The notes under the pieces are model-generated. The model saw nothing but the letters and a program-made list of their open reading frames with translations, did not search any database and was not told the origin of the DNA. Of a stretch of DNA of 64,000 nucleotides, positions 1-9,177 are shown in pieces. The DNA comes from Flavobacterium taihuense (GTDB taxonomy: Bacteria > Bacteroidota > Bacteroidia > Flavobacteriales > Flavobacteriaceae), in contig NZ_JAHWYN010000003.1 in assembly GCF_019351435.1 (NCBI RefSeq), positions 1 through 64,000 of the forward strand, written 5' to 3'. Made by a program: the position numbers and the translations under genes. Position 1 is the stretch's first letter; every line of letters begins with the position of its first letter.

Positions 1-806
1 ATGATGCGCCAAGCACTTTCCCAATTGGAAGCACCACGGTAACCTGGACGGTAAAAGACGCGAGCAACAACACAGCGACCTGCACCCAAACGGTAACCAT
101 AACAGATAACATCAATCCAACAATCACCTGTCCTGCGGCAGTAAGTGTCAATGTAGACGCTGGCTCTTGTGTGGCTACGGGAGTGGCTTTGGGCAGCCCG
201 GTATTTGCGGACAATTGTTCGGGGGCTACGGTATCGAATGATGCGCCAAGCACTTTCCCAATCGGAAGCACTATAGTTACCTGGACGGTAAAAGACGCGA
301 GCAACAACACAGCGACCTGCACCCAAACGGTAACCATAACAGATAACATCAATCCAACAATCACCTGTCCTGCGGCAGTAAGTGTCAATGTAGACGCTGG
401 CTCTTGCGTGGCTACGGGAGTTGCTTTGGGCAGCCCGGTATTTGCGGACAATTGTTCGGGGGCTACGGTATCGAATGATGCGCCAAGCACTTTCCCAATT
501 GGAAGCACTATAGTTACCTGGACGGTAAAAGACGCGAGCAACAACACAGCGACCTGCACCCAAACGGTAACCATAACAGATAACATCAATCCAACAATCA
601 CCTGTCCTGCGGCAGTAAGTGTCAATGTAGACGCTGGCTCTTGCGTGGCTACGGGAGTTGCTTTGGGCAGCCCGGTATTTGCGGACAATTGTTCGGGGGC
701 TACGGTATCGAATGATGCGCCAAGCACTTTCCCAATCGGAAGCACTATAGTTACCTGGACGGTAAAAGACGCGAGCAACAACACAACGTCCTGCACCCAA
801 ACGGTT
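1..806 (+). repeat. Tandem 237-bp repeats encoding HYR modules
   Basis: The motif ATGATGCGCCAAGC recurs at 1, 238, 475 and 712, giving an exact period of 237 bp (79 codons). Copies 2 and 3 differ at a single base (the third position of a Pro-Ile codon pair). Copy 1 differs from them at about seven sites, including one Thr/Ile change. Copy 4 diverges after about base 785. More copies probably lie upstream of the window. Such near-identity implies recent amplification or gene conversion, and copy number from a short-read assembly would be unreliable. Confidence 0.95.
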
Positions 807-3557
807 AAGGTGATAGGGGAAATAATTGCCAACGATGACTTAGGGACTCCAATTAATGGTACAGTAGGAGGGACAGCATTAGTTGATATTATATCAAATG
901 ATCAATTAAATTGTGCTATCGTAAATCCAAATGATGTTGTTTTATCTTTTATTAGTGCTACTAATGCAGGAGTTTCTTTGGTCGGTAGAGGTGTAATTGT
1001 TGCACCAAATACTCCTGCAGGTTCATATAGTCTAACGTATTCTATTTGTGACAAACTAAATCCAACGAATTGTGATACCGCTAAAGTTACAGTGCAGGTA
1101 AATACCATTGATGCTATAGATGATACTATGTTACCAATAATTGGTAGTAGTGGAGGTACAACTGAGAATGTATTGTTTAATGATAAAGTGAATGGTACAT
1201 TATTAACAGCAGCAACATTTAATACTGTAAATGTGTCATCTGTTGGAGTATATCCAACAGGACTATCATTGAATATGGATGGAACGCTAACTGTAGCTCC
1301 GGGAACAACAGCAGGTAAATACGCCGTACAATATCAAATTTGTTCCGTGAGTAGTCCTGCTATTTGTGATACAGCTAGCATCAACATTGAGGTAAAAGAT
1401 GTTCCTGCACCTGCACCACCAATTGTTTTAGCTAATGATGATTCGGCTGGACCTATTGACGGATTGAATGGAATGAAAAATATTCTTAATGTTCTTTCAA
1501 ATGATTTAGTAGATGTAAATTCTGCAACATTAAGTAATGTAAACCTTTCTGTTGTAACTCCGGATGCTACTGGTTATTTAACATTAAACACAGATGGCTC
1601 ACTAGATATCAAAAGAGGCACTCCTGTGGGAACATATTCATTAACGTATCAGATTTGTACTTTGGGTGTGATACCTGTTTGTGATGCTGCTGCAGTTTCG
1701 ATTGTTGTTAATTGTAGTTCTGCTACTTATATTTCAGGGATTGTTTATAATAAAGGAAATGCTAGTGCTCCCTTAGCGAATGTTCCAATAACTTTGATAC
1801 CTCAAAAAACTACAGTTGGACCAGTATTAATGCAGATTACAAAAGCGGATGGTTCATATAGCTTTTCAGGTATGGTACAAGGGGATTATTTGGTACAGGT
1901 TCAAGATGCCAATTTGAATAGTGTCTACCAATTATATCCTACAAATGGTAGTTTGCGTTTTATAACGGTTAATAATTGTGACTTTCAAAAAATAGATTTT
2001 GAATATGATTTGTCTACTCTGCCTGTATTGGGAGATTATGTTTGGTATGACATTAATAGTAACGGAATACAAGACGAATGGTATGATGCCAATAATGATG
2101 GTTTAGTGACACAAAATATCCCTGACGCTAATGGAAATATTGATTATAGTAAATGGGAATGGATTGATTATAATGGGGATGGAAGCTGTAAAGGGGCTAA
2201 TAATGTTGGGGAATTAAATGCAGCAGGGATTGGTAATGCTAAAAGTTCTAATATTGTAGTAACAGGACCTAATGGATATTCTAAAACCGTTATAATTGGT
2301 TACGAAGGGTATTGGAGAGACAGACCAGGAGTTTCAAATCCTTGGGGAGATTATAAAGTAGAGTTGGTAATGGATGCGAATCTAGATGCTGCAGCTCAAG
2401 CTTTGGGAGGAACCGGTTTAGTTAAAGTTTTGCCTAGCACTACTAAAAAAGGAGTTGATTTAAATGTAAATAAAATGCAAGGTTCTGTTGTTTGCGGATT
2501 GACTACACCTAGTTTTAAATTGACTAATTTAAGTACTTCTAATAGTGTTTATCTTGATGGTGATTTTGGAATCAGTTGTAGAATGTATGCAGGCATAGTT
2601 GCAAATAGCGACAATGTGGGGGCTATAGATGGTAGCAAAGCACTAAATGGAATTTTTAATGTGATAGCTAATGATACTTTTAATGGATTACCAATTCATC
2701 TATCAGATGTAGTATTGAGTTTTACACCAGATCCTAATTTTACGATCGGAACAAATGGTTTACTGAACACTATTGCCGATATTCCAGGGGGTAATTATAC
2801 TTTGACATACAGCATTTGTGAAAAAGCAAATCCAAGCAATTGCAGTACTGCTTTGGTGACAGTGTTTGTGGAAAAACCAAGCATCGCATTGGTAAAGACG
2901 GCTCATTTCAATGACGAAAATGGAGATGGTTATGCAAAAGCAGGTGAAACTATTACTTATAGTTTCGAAATAACCAATACAGGGAATGTTCCTTTAACGA
3001 ATGTGATAATAAACGATCCATTATTAGGAGTTATAATGTCAGGAAATCCATTGATAATGGAAGTAGATGAGATCAATACAACCAATTTCAAAGGGCGATA
3101 TGTGATTAAGCAATCGGATATCAACACGGGATCAATATCCAATCAAGCGACAGTTTATGGAACGAGTCCAAATGGGCAAATCGTTGAAGATAAATCGGAT
3201 GAGTTGAATATACTTGATGATAATCCAACAGTATTATCTGTTTCTGGATGTGCAATTAAAGTATTTAATTCTCTAACACCTGACGGAGGTGATAAATATG
3301 ATAGATTATTCATACAAGGGCTAGAATGTTATCCAGACAATTCTGTAGAGATTTTTAATCGTTGGGGAGTTTTGGTTTTTGAACGAGAGCATTATAACAA
3401 TGATGATAGAGCATTTAAAGGCGTTTCAGAAGGACGTGTTACTGTTGAGAAATCACAAGAATTACCGGTAGGAACTTATTTTTATATACTTAAATACAAA
3501 GACAGTGAATCTAATGCTTTAGAGAAATCAGGTTACTTGTATTTAAATAGAAAATAG
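1..3557 (+). CDS. Giant secreted HYR-repeat protein with T9SS type B C-terminal domain (5' truncated)
   Basis: The reading frame is open from base 3, so the true start lies before the window. From the N side, it shows about four HYR modules of 79 residues (to about base 806), then three modules starting with a (A)NDD/IDD motif and containing a conserved single Cys near the end (bases 820-1710). These are followed by a carboxypeptidase-regulatory/SdrD-B-like region with a GDYVWYD motif (1730-2580), another NDD-type module, a DUF11-like module (2880-3200), and a C-terminal domain from about 3243. That last domain carries VEIFNRWGVLVFE, the mark of the gliding-motility-associated type B C-terminal domain that targets proteins to the type IX secretion system. 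It is probably a surface adhesin or a released protein; the ligand is unknown. The next two genes are the usual partners of type B substrates. Confidence 0.9.
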   Translation, partial: DAPSTFPIGSTTVTWTVKDASNNTATCTQTVTITDNINPTITCPAAVSVNVDAGSCVATGVALGSPVFADNCSGATVSNDAPSTFPIGSTIVTWTVKDASNNTATCTQTVTITDNINPTITCPAAVSVNVDAGSCVATGVALGSPVFADNCSGATVSNDAPSTFPIGSTIVTWTVKDASNNTATCTQTVTITDNINPTITCPAAVSVNVDAGSCVATGVALGSPVFADNCSGATVSNDAPSTFPIGSTIVTWTVKDASNNTTSCTQTVKVIGEIIANDDLGTPINGTVGGTALVDIISNDQLNCAIVNPNDVVLSFISATNAGVSLVGRGVIVAPNTPAGSYSLTYSICDKLNPTNCDTAKVTVQVNTIDAIDDTMLPIIGSSGGTTENVLFNDKVNGTLLTAATFNTVNVSSVGVYPTGLSLNMDGTLTVAPGTTAGKYAVQYQICSVSSPAICDTASINIEVKDVPAPAPPIVLANDDSAGPIDGLNGMKNILNVLSNDLVDVNSATLSNVNLSVVTPDATGYLTLNTDGSLDIKRGTPVGTYSLTYQICTLGVIPVCDAAAVSIVVNCSSATYISGIVYNKGNASAPLANVPITLIPQKTTVGPVLMQITKADGSYSFSGMVQGDYLVQVQDANLNSVYQLYPTNGSLRFITVNNCDFQKIDFEYDLSTLPVLGDYVWYDINSNGIQDEWYDANNDGLVTQNIPDANGNIDYSKWEWIDYNGDGSCKGANNVGELNAAGIGNAKSSNIVVTGPNGYSKTVIIGYEGYWRDRPGVSNPWGDYKVELVMDANLDAAAQALGGTGLVKVLPSTTKKGVDLNVNKMQGSVVCGLTTPSFKLTNLSTSNSVYLDGDFGISCRMYAGIVANSDNVGAIDGSKALNGIFNVIANDTFNGLPIHLSDVVLSFTPDPNFTIGTNGLLNTIADIPGGNYTLTYSICEKANPSNCSTALVTVFVEKPSIALVKTAHFNDENGDGYAKAGETITYSFEITNTGNVPLTNVIINDPLLGVIMSGNPLIMEVDEINTTNFKGRYVIKQSDINTGSISNQATVYGTSPNGQIVEDKSDELNILDDNPTVLSVSGCAIKVFNSLTPDGGDKYDRLFIQGLECYPDNSVEIFNRWGVLVFEREHYNNDDRAFKGVSEGRVTVEKSQELPVGTYFYILKYKDSESNALEKSGYLYLNRK

Positions 3558-3592
3558 TTCGATCAGCTTCACAAGCTATTATAAATAAAATA

Positions 3593-4528
3593 ATGCACAT
3601 GAAAAAAAAAATAATCAGGTTGGTACTACTGTTTTTCTCTATTGCCAGCTATGCACAACAAGATGCTCAGTACACACAGTATATGTATAATACAATAGTA
3701 GTGAATCCTGCCTATGCTGGATCAAGACAGACTATGAGTATCTTTGCATTGCATAGAAATCAATGGGTTGGTGTAGATGGAGCTCCAGTAACAAATTCAT
3801 TTTCGATAAATACACCATTTAATGAAAGTAAATTAGGGCTTGGCCTTTCCTTCGTTAACGATAAAATAGGACCGTCGATTGAGAACAACATATCAGCTGA
3901 TTTTTCCTATACTGTTCCCGTCTCTGAGAAGTATAAAATGTCATTTGGATTAAAGGCTAGTGCCAATTTATTAAATATAGATTTCACGAAACTTACATAT
4001 CAGCCTGGGGATCCTAATGCTTATCAGGATAATATTGATAATAAGTTTTCACCCAATATTGGAATTGGATTCTATTTGCATTCTGATAACAGTTATATTG
4101 GGATATCGGCACCAAATTTAATTGAAACTGAACATTTTGATAAATCGGCAACTTCAAGTTCAACAAGCCATATCGCGACAGAGAAAATTAATTATTACTT
4201 AATAGCAGGATATGTTTTTGATTTGGGGGCGAACGTAAAATTTAAACCCTCTTTGCAAACTAAATATGTACAAGGATCACCTTTGCAAGTAGATATATCT
4301 GCGAATTTCATGATGAATGAAAAATTTGTAGCTGGTCTTGCATACCGCTGGAGTGCAGCAATGAGTGCTATGGTAGGATTTCAAGCAAGTGATTCTTGGT
4401 TTATAGGATACAGTTATGATTTTGATACCACGGAATTTGCACAATATAATTCGGGTTCGCACGAAATCTTTTTGCGATACGAATTGTTTAATGCCTACGA
4501 TAAAATTATATCTCCAAGATTCTTCTAA
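3593..4528 (+). CDS. PorP/SprF-family type IX secretion outer-membrane protein
   Basis: It encodes 311 residues with a signal peptide ending near SYAQ. The QDAQYTQYMYN...VNPAYAGSR block right after it is diagnostic of the PorP/SprF family of outer-membrane beta-barrels. SprF-like proteins are known to be needed for secretion or attachment of type B C-terminal domain substrates, and their genes usually follow the substrate gene, as here (35-bp gap). A second Met two codons in (3599) is an equally good start, since the signal peptide begins MKKK. The last residues form a typical barrel strand ending in Phe. The role is assigned from family and context. Confidence 0.88.
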   Translation: MHMKKKIIRLVLLFFSIASYAQQDAQYTQYMYNTIVVNPAYAGSRQTMSIFALHRNQWVGVDGAPVTNSFSINTPFNESKLGLGLSFVNDKIGPSIENNISADFSYTVPVSEKYKMSFGLKASANLLNIDFTKLTYQPGDPNAYQDNIDNKFSPNIGIGFYLHSDNSYIGISAPNLIETEHFDKSATSSSTSHIATEKINYYLIAGYVFDLGANVKFKPSLQTKYVQGSPLQVDISANFMMNEKFVAGLAYRWSAAMSAMVGFQASDSWFIGYSYDFDTTEFAQYNSGSHEIFLRYELFNAYDKIISPRFF

Positions 4529-4538
4529 AAATGAACCT

Positions 4539-6485
4539 ATGAAAATTAAAAATATAGTTTTTAGTCTGTTTTTAAGTGCTTTCTTTTTTCAGGGATTTGC
4601 TCAAAAAGTAGCTGTTGGTAAAGCCGAAAAGAGTTATGATCGTTATGCATATGTTGATGCCATTGACACTTATGAGAAAGTAGCTGCGAAAGGGTATCAA
4701 GATGAAAAAATGTTCCAAAAGTTGGGGAATGCCTATTACTTTAAAGCTGAATTATCAAAGGCTTTAAAATGGTATAATCAACTTTTTGCTTTATATCCTA
4801 ATCAGGAAGCTGAGTATTTTTACCGTTATTCGCAAGCCTTAAAATCGGCAGGGGATTATGTTAAAGCTGACCAAATGTTGGAGCAGTTTAATCAAAAGAC
4901 AAGCAATGATAAACGTGGGATACTTTTTAAAGATAATCGAAATTATTTAGAAGAAATTAAAGCTAATTCAGGTCGTTTCCAAGTAGTTGATGCAGGAGTA
5001 AATTCTGTATTTTCAGATTATGGAAGTTCTTTTTTAGGGAATAAATTAGTATTTGCATCCGCCAGAGATACTGGAGGTGTTTCCAAGAAAGTATTCAAAT
5101 GGACTAACAAATCTTTTAGTAATTTATATTGGTCGGAGATTAAGCCAGATGGAGAAATGGGAACTCCAGAGCGTTTTGAGCGCAAAATTAACTCCAAATT
5201 TAATGAATCGACTCCTGTGTTTACCCAAGACGGGCATACGATGTACTTTACCAGAAATAATTTTCTAGAAGGTAAAAGAGGGAGGGATACAAATAAAAAT
5301 ACGTTACTAAAACTATATAAAGCCACATTGGATAAAGAGGGGCAATGGAGTGATGTAATAGAATTACCATTCAATAGTAATAATTACAGTGTAGCTCACC
5401 CCGCTTTGAGTGTGGATGAAAAAAAGTTATATTTTGCTTCTGATATGCCTGGAACATTAGGGCAGTCAGATTTGTTTAGAGTAAAAATAAATACTGATGG
5501 TACTTATGGTGAACCTGAGAATCTAGGTCCAGAAGTTAATACCGAAGGGAGAGAAACATTTCCTTTTATTTCCGATGATAATGAACTATATTTTGCCAGC
5601 GATGGAAGACCAGGTTTAGGCGGGTTGGATATTTTTGTAGCCAAAATAGAAGTGGACGAAAGTTTTTTTGGTATTCAAAACGTAGGAGAACCAATTAATA
5701 GTAAGGAAGATGACTTTGCTTTTTTAATCAATAGCAAAAATAGGAATGGTTTTTTTAGTTCAAATAGAGAACGTGGTAAAGGTTATGATGATATTTACCG
5801 ATTTGTAGAGAACAAAAAATTGATCTGTGAACAAATGTTATCAGGTTTAGTTACCGACTTAGATTCTGGGCAGATAATAGTTGGAGCAAAGATAAGTTTG
5901 TTTGATAGTAACTTTAAACCTTTGCAAGTTGCCTTAACAGATGAAAAAGGAAGTTATAGCTTCCCCGTAGATTGTGGTAAAATGTATTATGTAAGAGGAG
6001 AGAAGGACGAATATCAAACGAAAGAGGGATCTGTTAAAACCAAAATGTTGGGTGGAAATAAGCTCTTTCCTATAGTTCTTGAGAAGCGTATGAAGTCAAT
6101 TACTGTAGGTACTGATTTGGCCAAAACATTGGATATTCCTATTATCTATTTTGATTTGGATAAATCATTTATTCGTAAAGATGCAATGTTTGAGTTAGCC
6201 AAAGTGATAGCAGTAATGCAGCAATATCCTGATATAAAAATTGAGGTTCGTTCACATACCGACAGTCGTCAGAGTTCAAAGTATAACGAAAAATTATCCG
6301 ATATGAGAGCCAAGGCCACCGTGGCTTGGTTGGTAAGTAACGGGATTAATTCTGTTCGATTAGTTGGAAAAGGCTATGGAGAATCTCAGTTAGTGAATCA
6401 TTGTTCAGATGGTGTGAAATGTACAGAAGAAGAGCACCAAGCCAATAGGCGAAGTGAGTTTATTATTGTTTCGATGCACCAATAG
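4539..6485 (+). CDS. OmpA-family protein with TPR, PD40-like propeller and CarboxypepD-like domain
   Basis: It encodes 648 residues from the ATG at 4539, chosen because it starts a clear signal peptide (MKIKNIVFSLFLSAFFFQ, cut after GFAQ); upstream in-frame Met codons lie inside the preceding gene. Domains in order are TPR-like helices (about 25-120), a beta-propeller of PD40 type with DLFR/DIF strands (about 175-420), a regulatory-like beta domain (about 435-520), and an OmpA C-terminal peptidoglycan-binding domain (about 530-645) with HTDSR and NRRSEF motifs. This is the common third gene of adhesin - sprF - ompA cassettes and resembles T9SS-associated PorE-like proteins. It probably anchors the secreted protein or its SprF partner to the cell wall. 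It begins 10 bp after the previous gene, so they are co-transcribed. Confidence 0.85.
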   Translation: MKIKNIVFSLFLSAFFFQGFAQKVAVGKAEKSYDRYAYVDAIDTYEKVAAKGYQDEKMFQKLGNAYYFKAELSKALKWYNQLFALYPNQEAEYFYRYSQALKSAGDYVKADQMLEQFNQKTSNDKRGILFKDNRNYLEEIKANSGRFQVVDAGVNSVFSDYGSSFLGNKLVFASARDTGGVSKKVFKWTNKSFSNLYWSEIKPDGEMGTPERFERKINSKFNESTPVFTQDGHTMYFTRNNFLEGKRGRDTNKNTLLKLYKATLDKEGQWSDVIELPFNSNNYSVAHPALSVDEKKLYFASDMPGTLGQSDLFRVKINTDGTYGEPENLGPEVNTEGRETFPFISDDNELYFASDGRPGLGGLDIFVAKIEVDESFFGIQNVGEPINSKEDDFAFLINSKNRNGFFSSNRERGKGYDDIYRFVENKKLICEQMLSGLVTDLDSGQIIVGAKISLFDSNFKPLQVALTDEKGSYSFPVDCGKMYYVRGEKDEYQTKEGSVKTKMLGGNKLFPIVLEKRMKSITVGTDLAKTLDIPIIYFDLDKSFIRKDAMFELAKVIAVMQQYPDIKIEVRSHTDSRQSSKYNEKLSDMRAKATVAWLVSNGINSVRLVGKGYGESQLVNHCSDGVKCTEEEHQANRRSEFIIVSMHQ

Positions 6486-6505
6486 TTGATTAAGATATCA
6501 TAAAT

Positions 6506-6546
6506 ATCCCTTCTTTCTGAAGACCTCAGAAGGAAGGGATTTTTTA
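6506..6546 (+). terminator. Rho-independent terminator after the OmpA-family gene
   Basis: A 15-bp stem (6506-6520 with 6526-6540, one G-U wobble) closes a five-base loop and is followed by a run of T. It lies 20 bp after the OmpA stop codon and before the convergent lacI gene, so it may serve both strands. Confidence 0.85.
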
Positions 6547-6608
6547 CTTAATCATTCGATTTGATATGATTTTATTCTGCTGTAAATTTTGAAAGTGACA
6601 AAGAGTAA

Positions 6609-7631
6609 TTATCTAATAGTTGATTCTCGTATGATAATATCTGTTTCTAGCTCTATGGTTCTCAGTGTAAAAGGAATTTCATCTCTGTGGGCATTCATTT
6701 CTTCCAATAATAAATTAAATGATGCAACTCCCATTTCATGACTTGGTTGGTCAACCGAACTTAATTTTGGTGAAATTACTTGTGACATGAACCAATTGCT
6801 AAAACCAATTACAGCAATTTGGTGTGGTATTTTAATTTGATTTTCGTTACAATACGATATAACACCAGCTGCGGCTAAATCAGTGATAACGAAGATACCA
6901 TCTACATCTGGATGATCCTTTATTATTTGTGCAGTAAAATCATAACCTTCTTGAAATGATACTTTATCACAAGTATAAACAAGGTTTGATTCGTACGGAA
7001 TATTGTTTTTTTCCAATGCCTTTTTGTATCCAATAAATCGATCAATCGAATTTTGCGGATTAAGTGGTCCACGAATATGAGCTATTTTTTTGCATCCAAT
7101 ATCTATTAAATGTTGAACAGCATTGTATCCAGCCTTTTGATCATCTATGATTACTTTGGAACAGGGAGCCAGTTTTGACATTTTATCAAACATAACAAAA
7201 GGAATTTTTCTGTTTATGATTTCTTTTATATGCTCGTCGTAATTGGTTTCGTTGGACAAGGACATTAAGATGCCATCAACTCTTTTGTTTATTAATAATT
7301 CAACTTGTTTCTTTTCTAAAGTAATGGTTTCACTAGACTGTAGGATGATAACCAAATAACCGTTTTTTTCGGCTTCGTCAATAATCGCATTAATTACATT
7401 TGAAAAAAAATGATGCATTACCTCAGGAATAATCAAACCTATGGTTTTAGATTCTTTTGTGCGTAAGTTTACCGCAAAGCTATTAGGCGTATAATGTAAA
7501 TTTTGAGCAAGGTCTATTACCGCTTGTTTAGTTTTGGCACTTACGTCGGGGTAGTTTTTTAAAGCTTTTGAAACCGTGGTAATTGAAATCCCTAATGTAG
7601 TCGCTATTTCTTTGAGAGTTATATCTTTCAT
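6609..7631 (-). CDS. LacI-family transcriptional regulator (copy 1)
   Basis: It encodes 340 residues. The N-terminal helix-turn-helix (residues 3-25; TLKEIATTLGISITTVSKAL) and hinge helix (TPNSFAVNLRTKES) are typical of LacI/GalR regulators, followed by a periplasmic-binding-protein-like effector domain (about 60-335). It is a close paralogue of the next gene: the hinge is identical and the recognition helix nearly so. It is likely to sense a sugar and to bind CG-centred palindromes such as those at 23139-23172, 25582-25617 and 39381-39415. That link is inferred from the family's operator type and from proximity (about 15 kb). The effector is unknown. Confidence 0.93.
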   Translation of the reverse strand: MKDITLKEIATTLGISITTVSKALKNYPDVSAKTKQAVIDLAQNLHYTPNSFAVNLRTKESKTIGLIIPEVMHHFFSNVINAIIDEAEKNGYLVIILQSSETITLEKKQVELLINKRVDGILMSLSNETNYDEHIKEIINRKIPFVMFDKMSKLAPCSKVIIDDQKAGYNAVQHLIDIGCKKIAHIRGPLNPQNSIDRFIGYKKALEKNNIPYESNLVYTCDKVSFQEGYDFTAQIIKDHPDVDGIFVITDLAAAGVISYCNENQIKIPHQIAVIGFSNWFMSQVISPKLSSVDQPSHEMGVASFNLLLEEMNAHRDEIPFTLRTIELETDIIIRESTIR

Positions 7632-7719
7632 ATCTAAAATCGAAGCTAAACTAAGTTTAAAATAAAATTTGGAATTTAAAATGCTTATGCAATATAGTAA
7701 TTAGAATTCAATAATCAAG

Positions 7720-8739
7720 TTAAGTAGATTCTCTTTCTAAGATGGATGTTTCTAATTCGATGGATTGAAAAACTACAGGCTCATTTCTTTTTTTTGAATT
7801 GATTTCATCAAATAAAATCGCTGCGGCAACTCTGCCAATTTCAAATCCAGGTTGGTCGACAGTAGAAAGTTTTGGAGTGGTCACTTCGGTCACAAAAGAA
7901 TTGCAAAATCCTACAATGGCAATTTGTTTCGGCATTGGGATGTCTATTTCATTTAAGTATTTGAGCGCCCCAACGGCAACCATGTCTGTCACAGTAAAAA
8001 TGCCATCCAAATTGGGGTGTTCTGCAATGGCTTTTATGGCATTTGCGTAACCATCTTCTAAGTCTGTATTGTTATCACAAACATAGACTAAGGAAGAGTC
8101 GTAAGGAATGTTATGGTCTTCGAGTGCTTTTTTGTAACCCAGAAATCGGTCAATTGAATTTTGGGGCATATAAGATCCCCGAAAATGGGCAATTCTTTTT
8201 CGCCCTTTTTCAATTAGAAAAGAAGTGGCATTATATGCAGCTTTTCTATCATTTATACTTACTTTCGAACAATTAACCAATTTGGCAATTTTATCAAATA
8301 GCACTAAAGGGATTTTCTGTGCCAGTATATTATTTAAATGCTCGAATTCGCCCGTTTCATTGGATAAAGAGATAATAATTCCATCAACTCTTTTACTTAA
8401 TAATAACTCAAGTTGTTTTTTTTCTAGTTCTAATTTTTCATTAGAACGTAAAATAATCACCATATAATTTCTTTTTTCGGCTTCTTCTAATACGCCTTGA
8501 AAAACTTTGGAAAAAAAATGATAATCAACAGTTGGTATGATTACTCCTATGGTTTTCGATTCTTTGGTCCTTAGATTTACGGCAAAACTATTTGGAGTGT
8601 AGTTAAGGGATGTCGCTAAATCAACTACTTTTTTTTTTGTAGCGGGGCTTACATCGGGATAGTTTTTAATCGCTTTGGAAACAGTAGTTGTAGATATGCC
8701 TAGCTGGTCTGCGATTTGTTTGAGTGTAGCGTTTTTCAT
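7720..8739 (-). CDS. LacI-family transcriptional regulator (copy 2)
   Basis: It encodes 339 residues with the same architecture as its neighbour downstream: helix-turn-helix (TLKQIADQLGISTTTVSKAI), a hinge with NLRTKES, and a sugar-binding-like effector domain. It is the first gene of the pair; 88 bp separate it from copy 1, with no clear terminator, so the two are probably co-transcribed. The effector domains differ more than the DNA-binding domains, which suggests that the pair reads the same operators in response to different sugars. Neither gene has a CGAAAACGTTTTCG-type site in its own upstream region. Confidence 0.93.
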   Translation of the reverse strand: MKNATLKQIADQLGISTTTVSKAIKNYPDVSPATKKKVVDLATSLNYTPNSFAVNLRTKESKTIGVIIPTVDYHFFSKVFQGVLEEAEKRNYMVIILRSNEKLELEKKQLELLLSKRVDGIIISLSNETGEFEHLNNILAQKIPLVLFDKIAKLVNCSKVSINDRKAAYNATSFLIEKGRKRIAHFRGSYMPQNSIDRFLGYKKALEDHNIPYDSSLVYVCDNNTDLEDGYANAIKAIAEHPNLDGIFTVTDMVAVGALKYLNEIDIPMPKQIAIVGFCNSFVTEVTTPKLSTVDQPGFEIGRVAAAILFDEINSKKRNEPVVFQSIELETSILEREST

Positions 8740-9177
8740 AATGGTAACCCCAGATTTAAAAATCTAATTAAAAAAAACTGTTTCTTGAAAAACAAACATA
8801 CAATTTATTTATTGTATTTCCATTTTCAAAAAATAGTTTTAGCCTGAGGAATGTTATAAAGAGTATGGTGCTTTTTTAAACTTTTTTTAATTTGTTTAGA
8901 ATCAATAGGTAAAAAAAATCATTGAGCATCACGGCCTTTTTGAGTTGGAATTATTTCACTAATTTTTTGTTTTTTGTAAGAATTTAATTAAAATTTCATT
9001 CGATTTTTTTGAGGTAGCTTTTGAAATAGTTACCAGCCTTAGAATTTGTTTTAAACATAGTAACCAAACTATTAAGTAATAAAATTAGGATTTAAAAGTG
9101 TTCAGTCAATTAAAACCAAGAATTTTATTTATCTAAGACTGTGTAACTAATTAATATATTTTCATTGATTCAATTAA
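8740..9177. other. Intergenic region, 438 bp, no gene seen
   Basis: It is very AT-rich with many homopolymer A/T runs. Apart from the -7 candidate at 8793-8800 and a weak AT-only inverted repeat near 9149-9180 just after the PAP2 gene, I see no coding sequence, RNA gene or operator here. Confidence 0.6.
8793..8800 (-). promoter_or_regulatory. Possible -7 element for the lacI pair
   Basis: On the minus strand this reads TATGTTTG, matching the Bacteroidota TAnnTTTG -7 consensus, 53 bp before the ATG at 8739. No TTG -33 element lies at normal spacing. Confidence 0.35.

Noticed and set aside
171..173. GTG at 171 as the start of the HYR protein
   Set aside because: The frame is open with the same repeat sequence back to base 3, so the gene starts outside the window.
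4416..4538. Longer N-terminus for the OmpA-family protein
   Set aside because: It lies wholly inside or against the end of the PorP/SprF gene, and the signal peptide begins at 4539.
8740..8860. Autoregulatory operator of the lacI pair
   Set aside because: No CG-centred palindrome like those of the sugar promoters occurs in this region.
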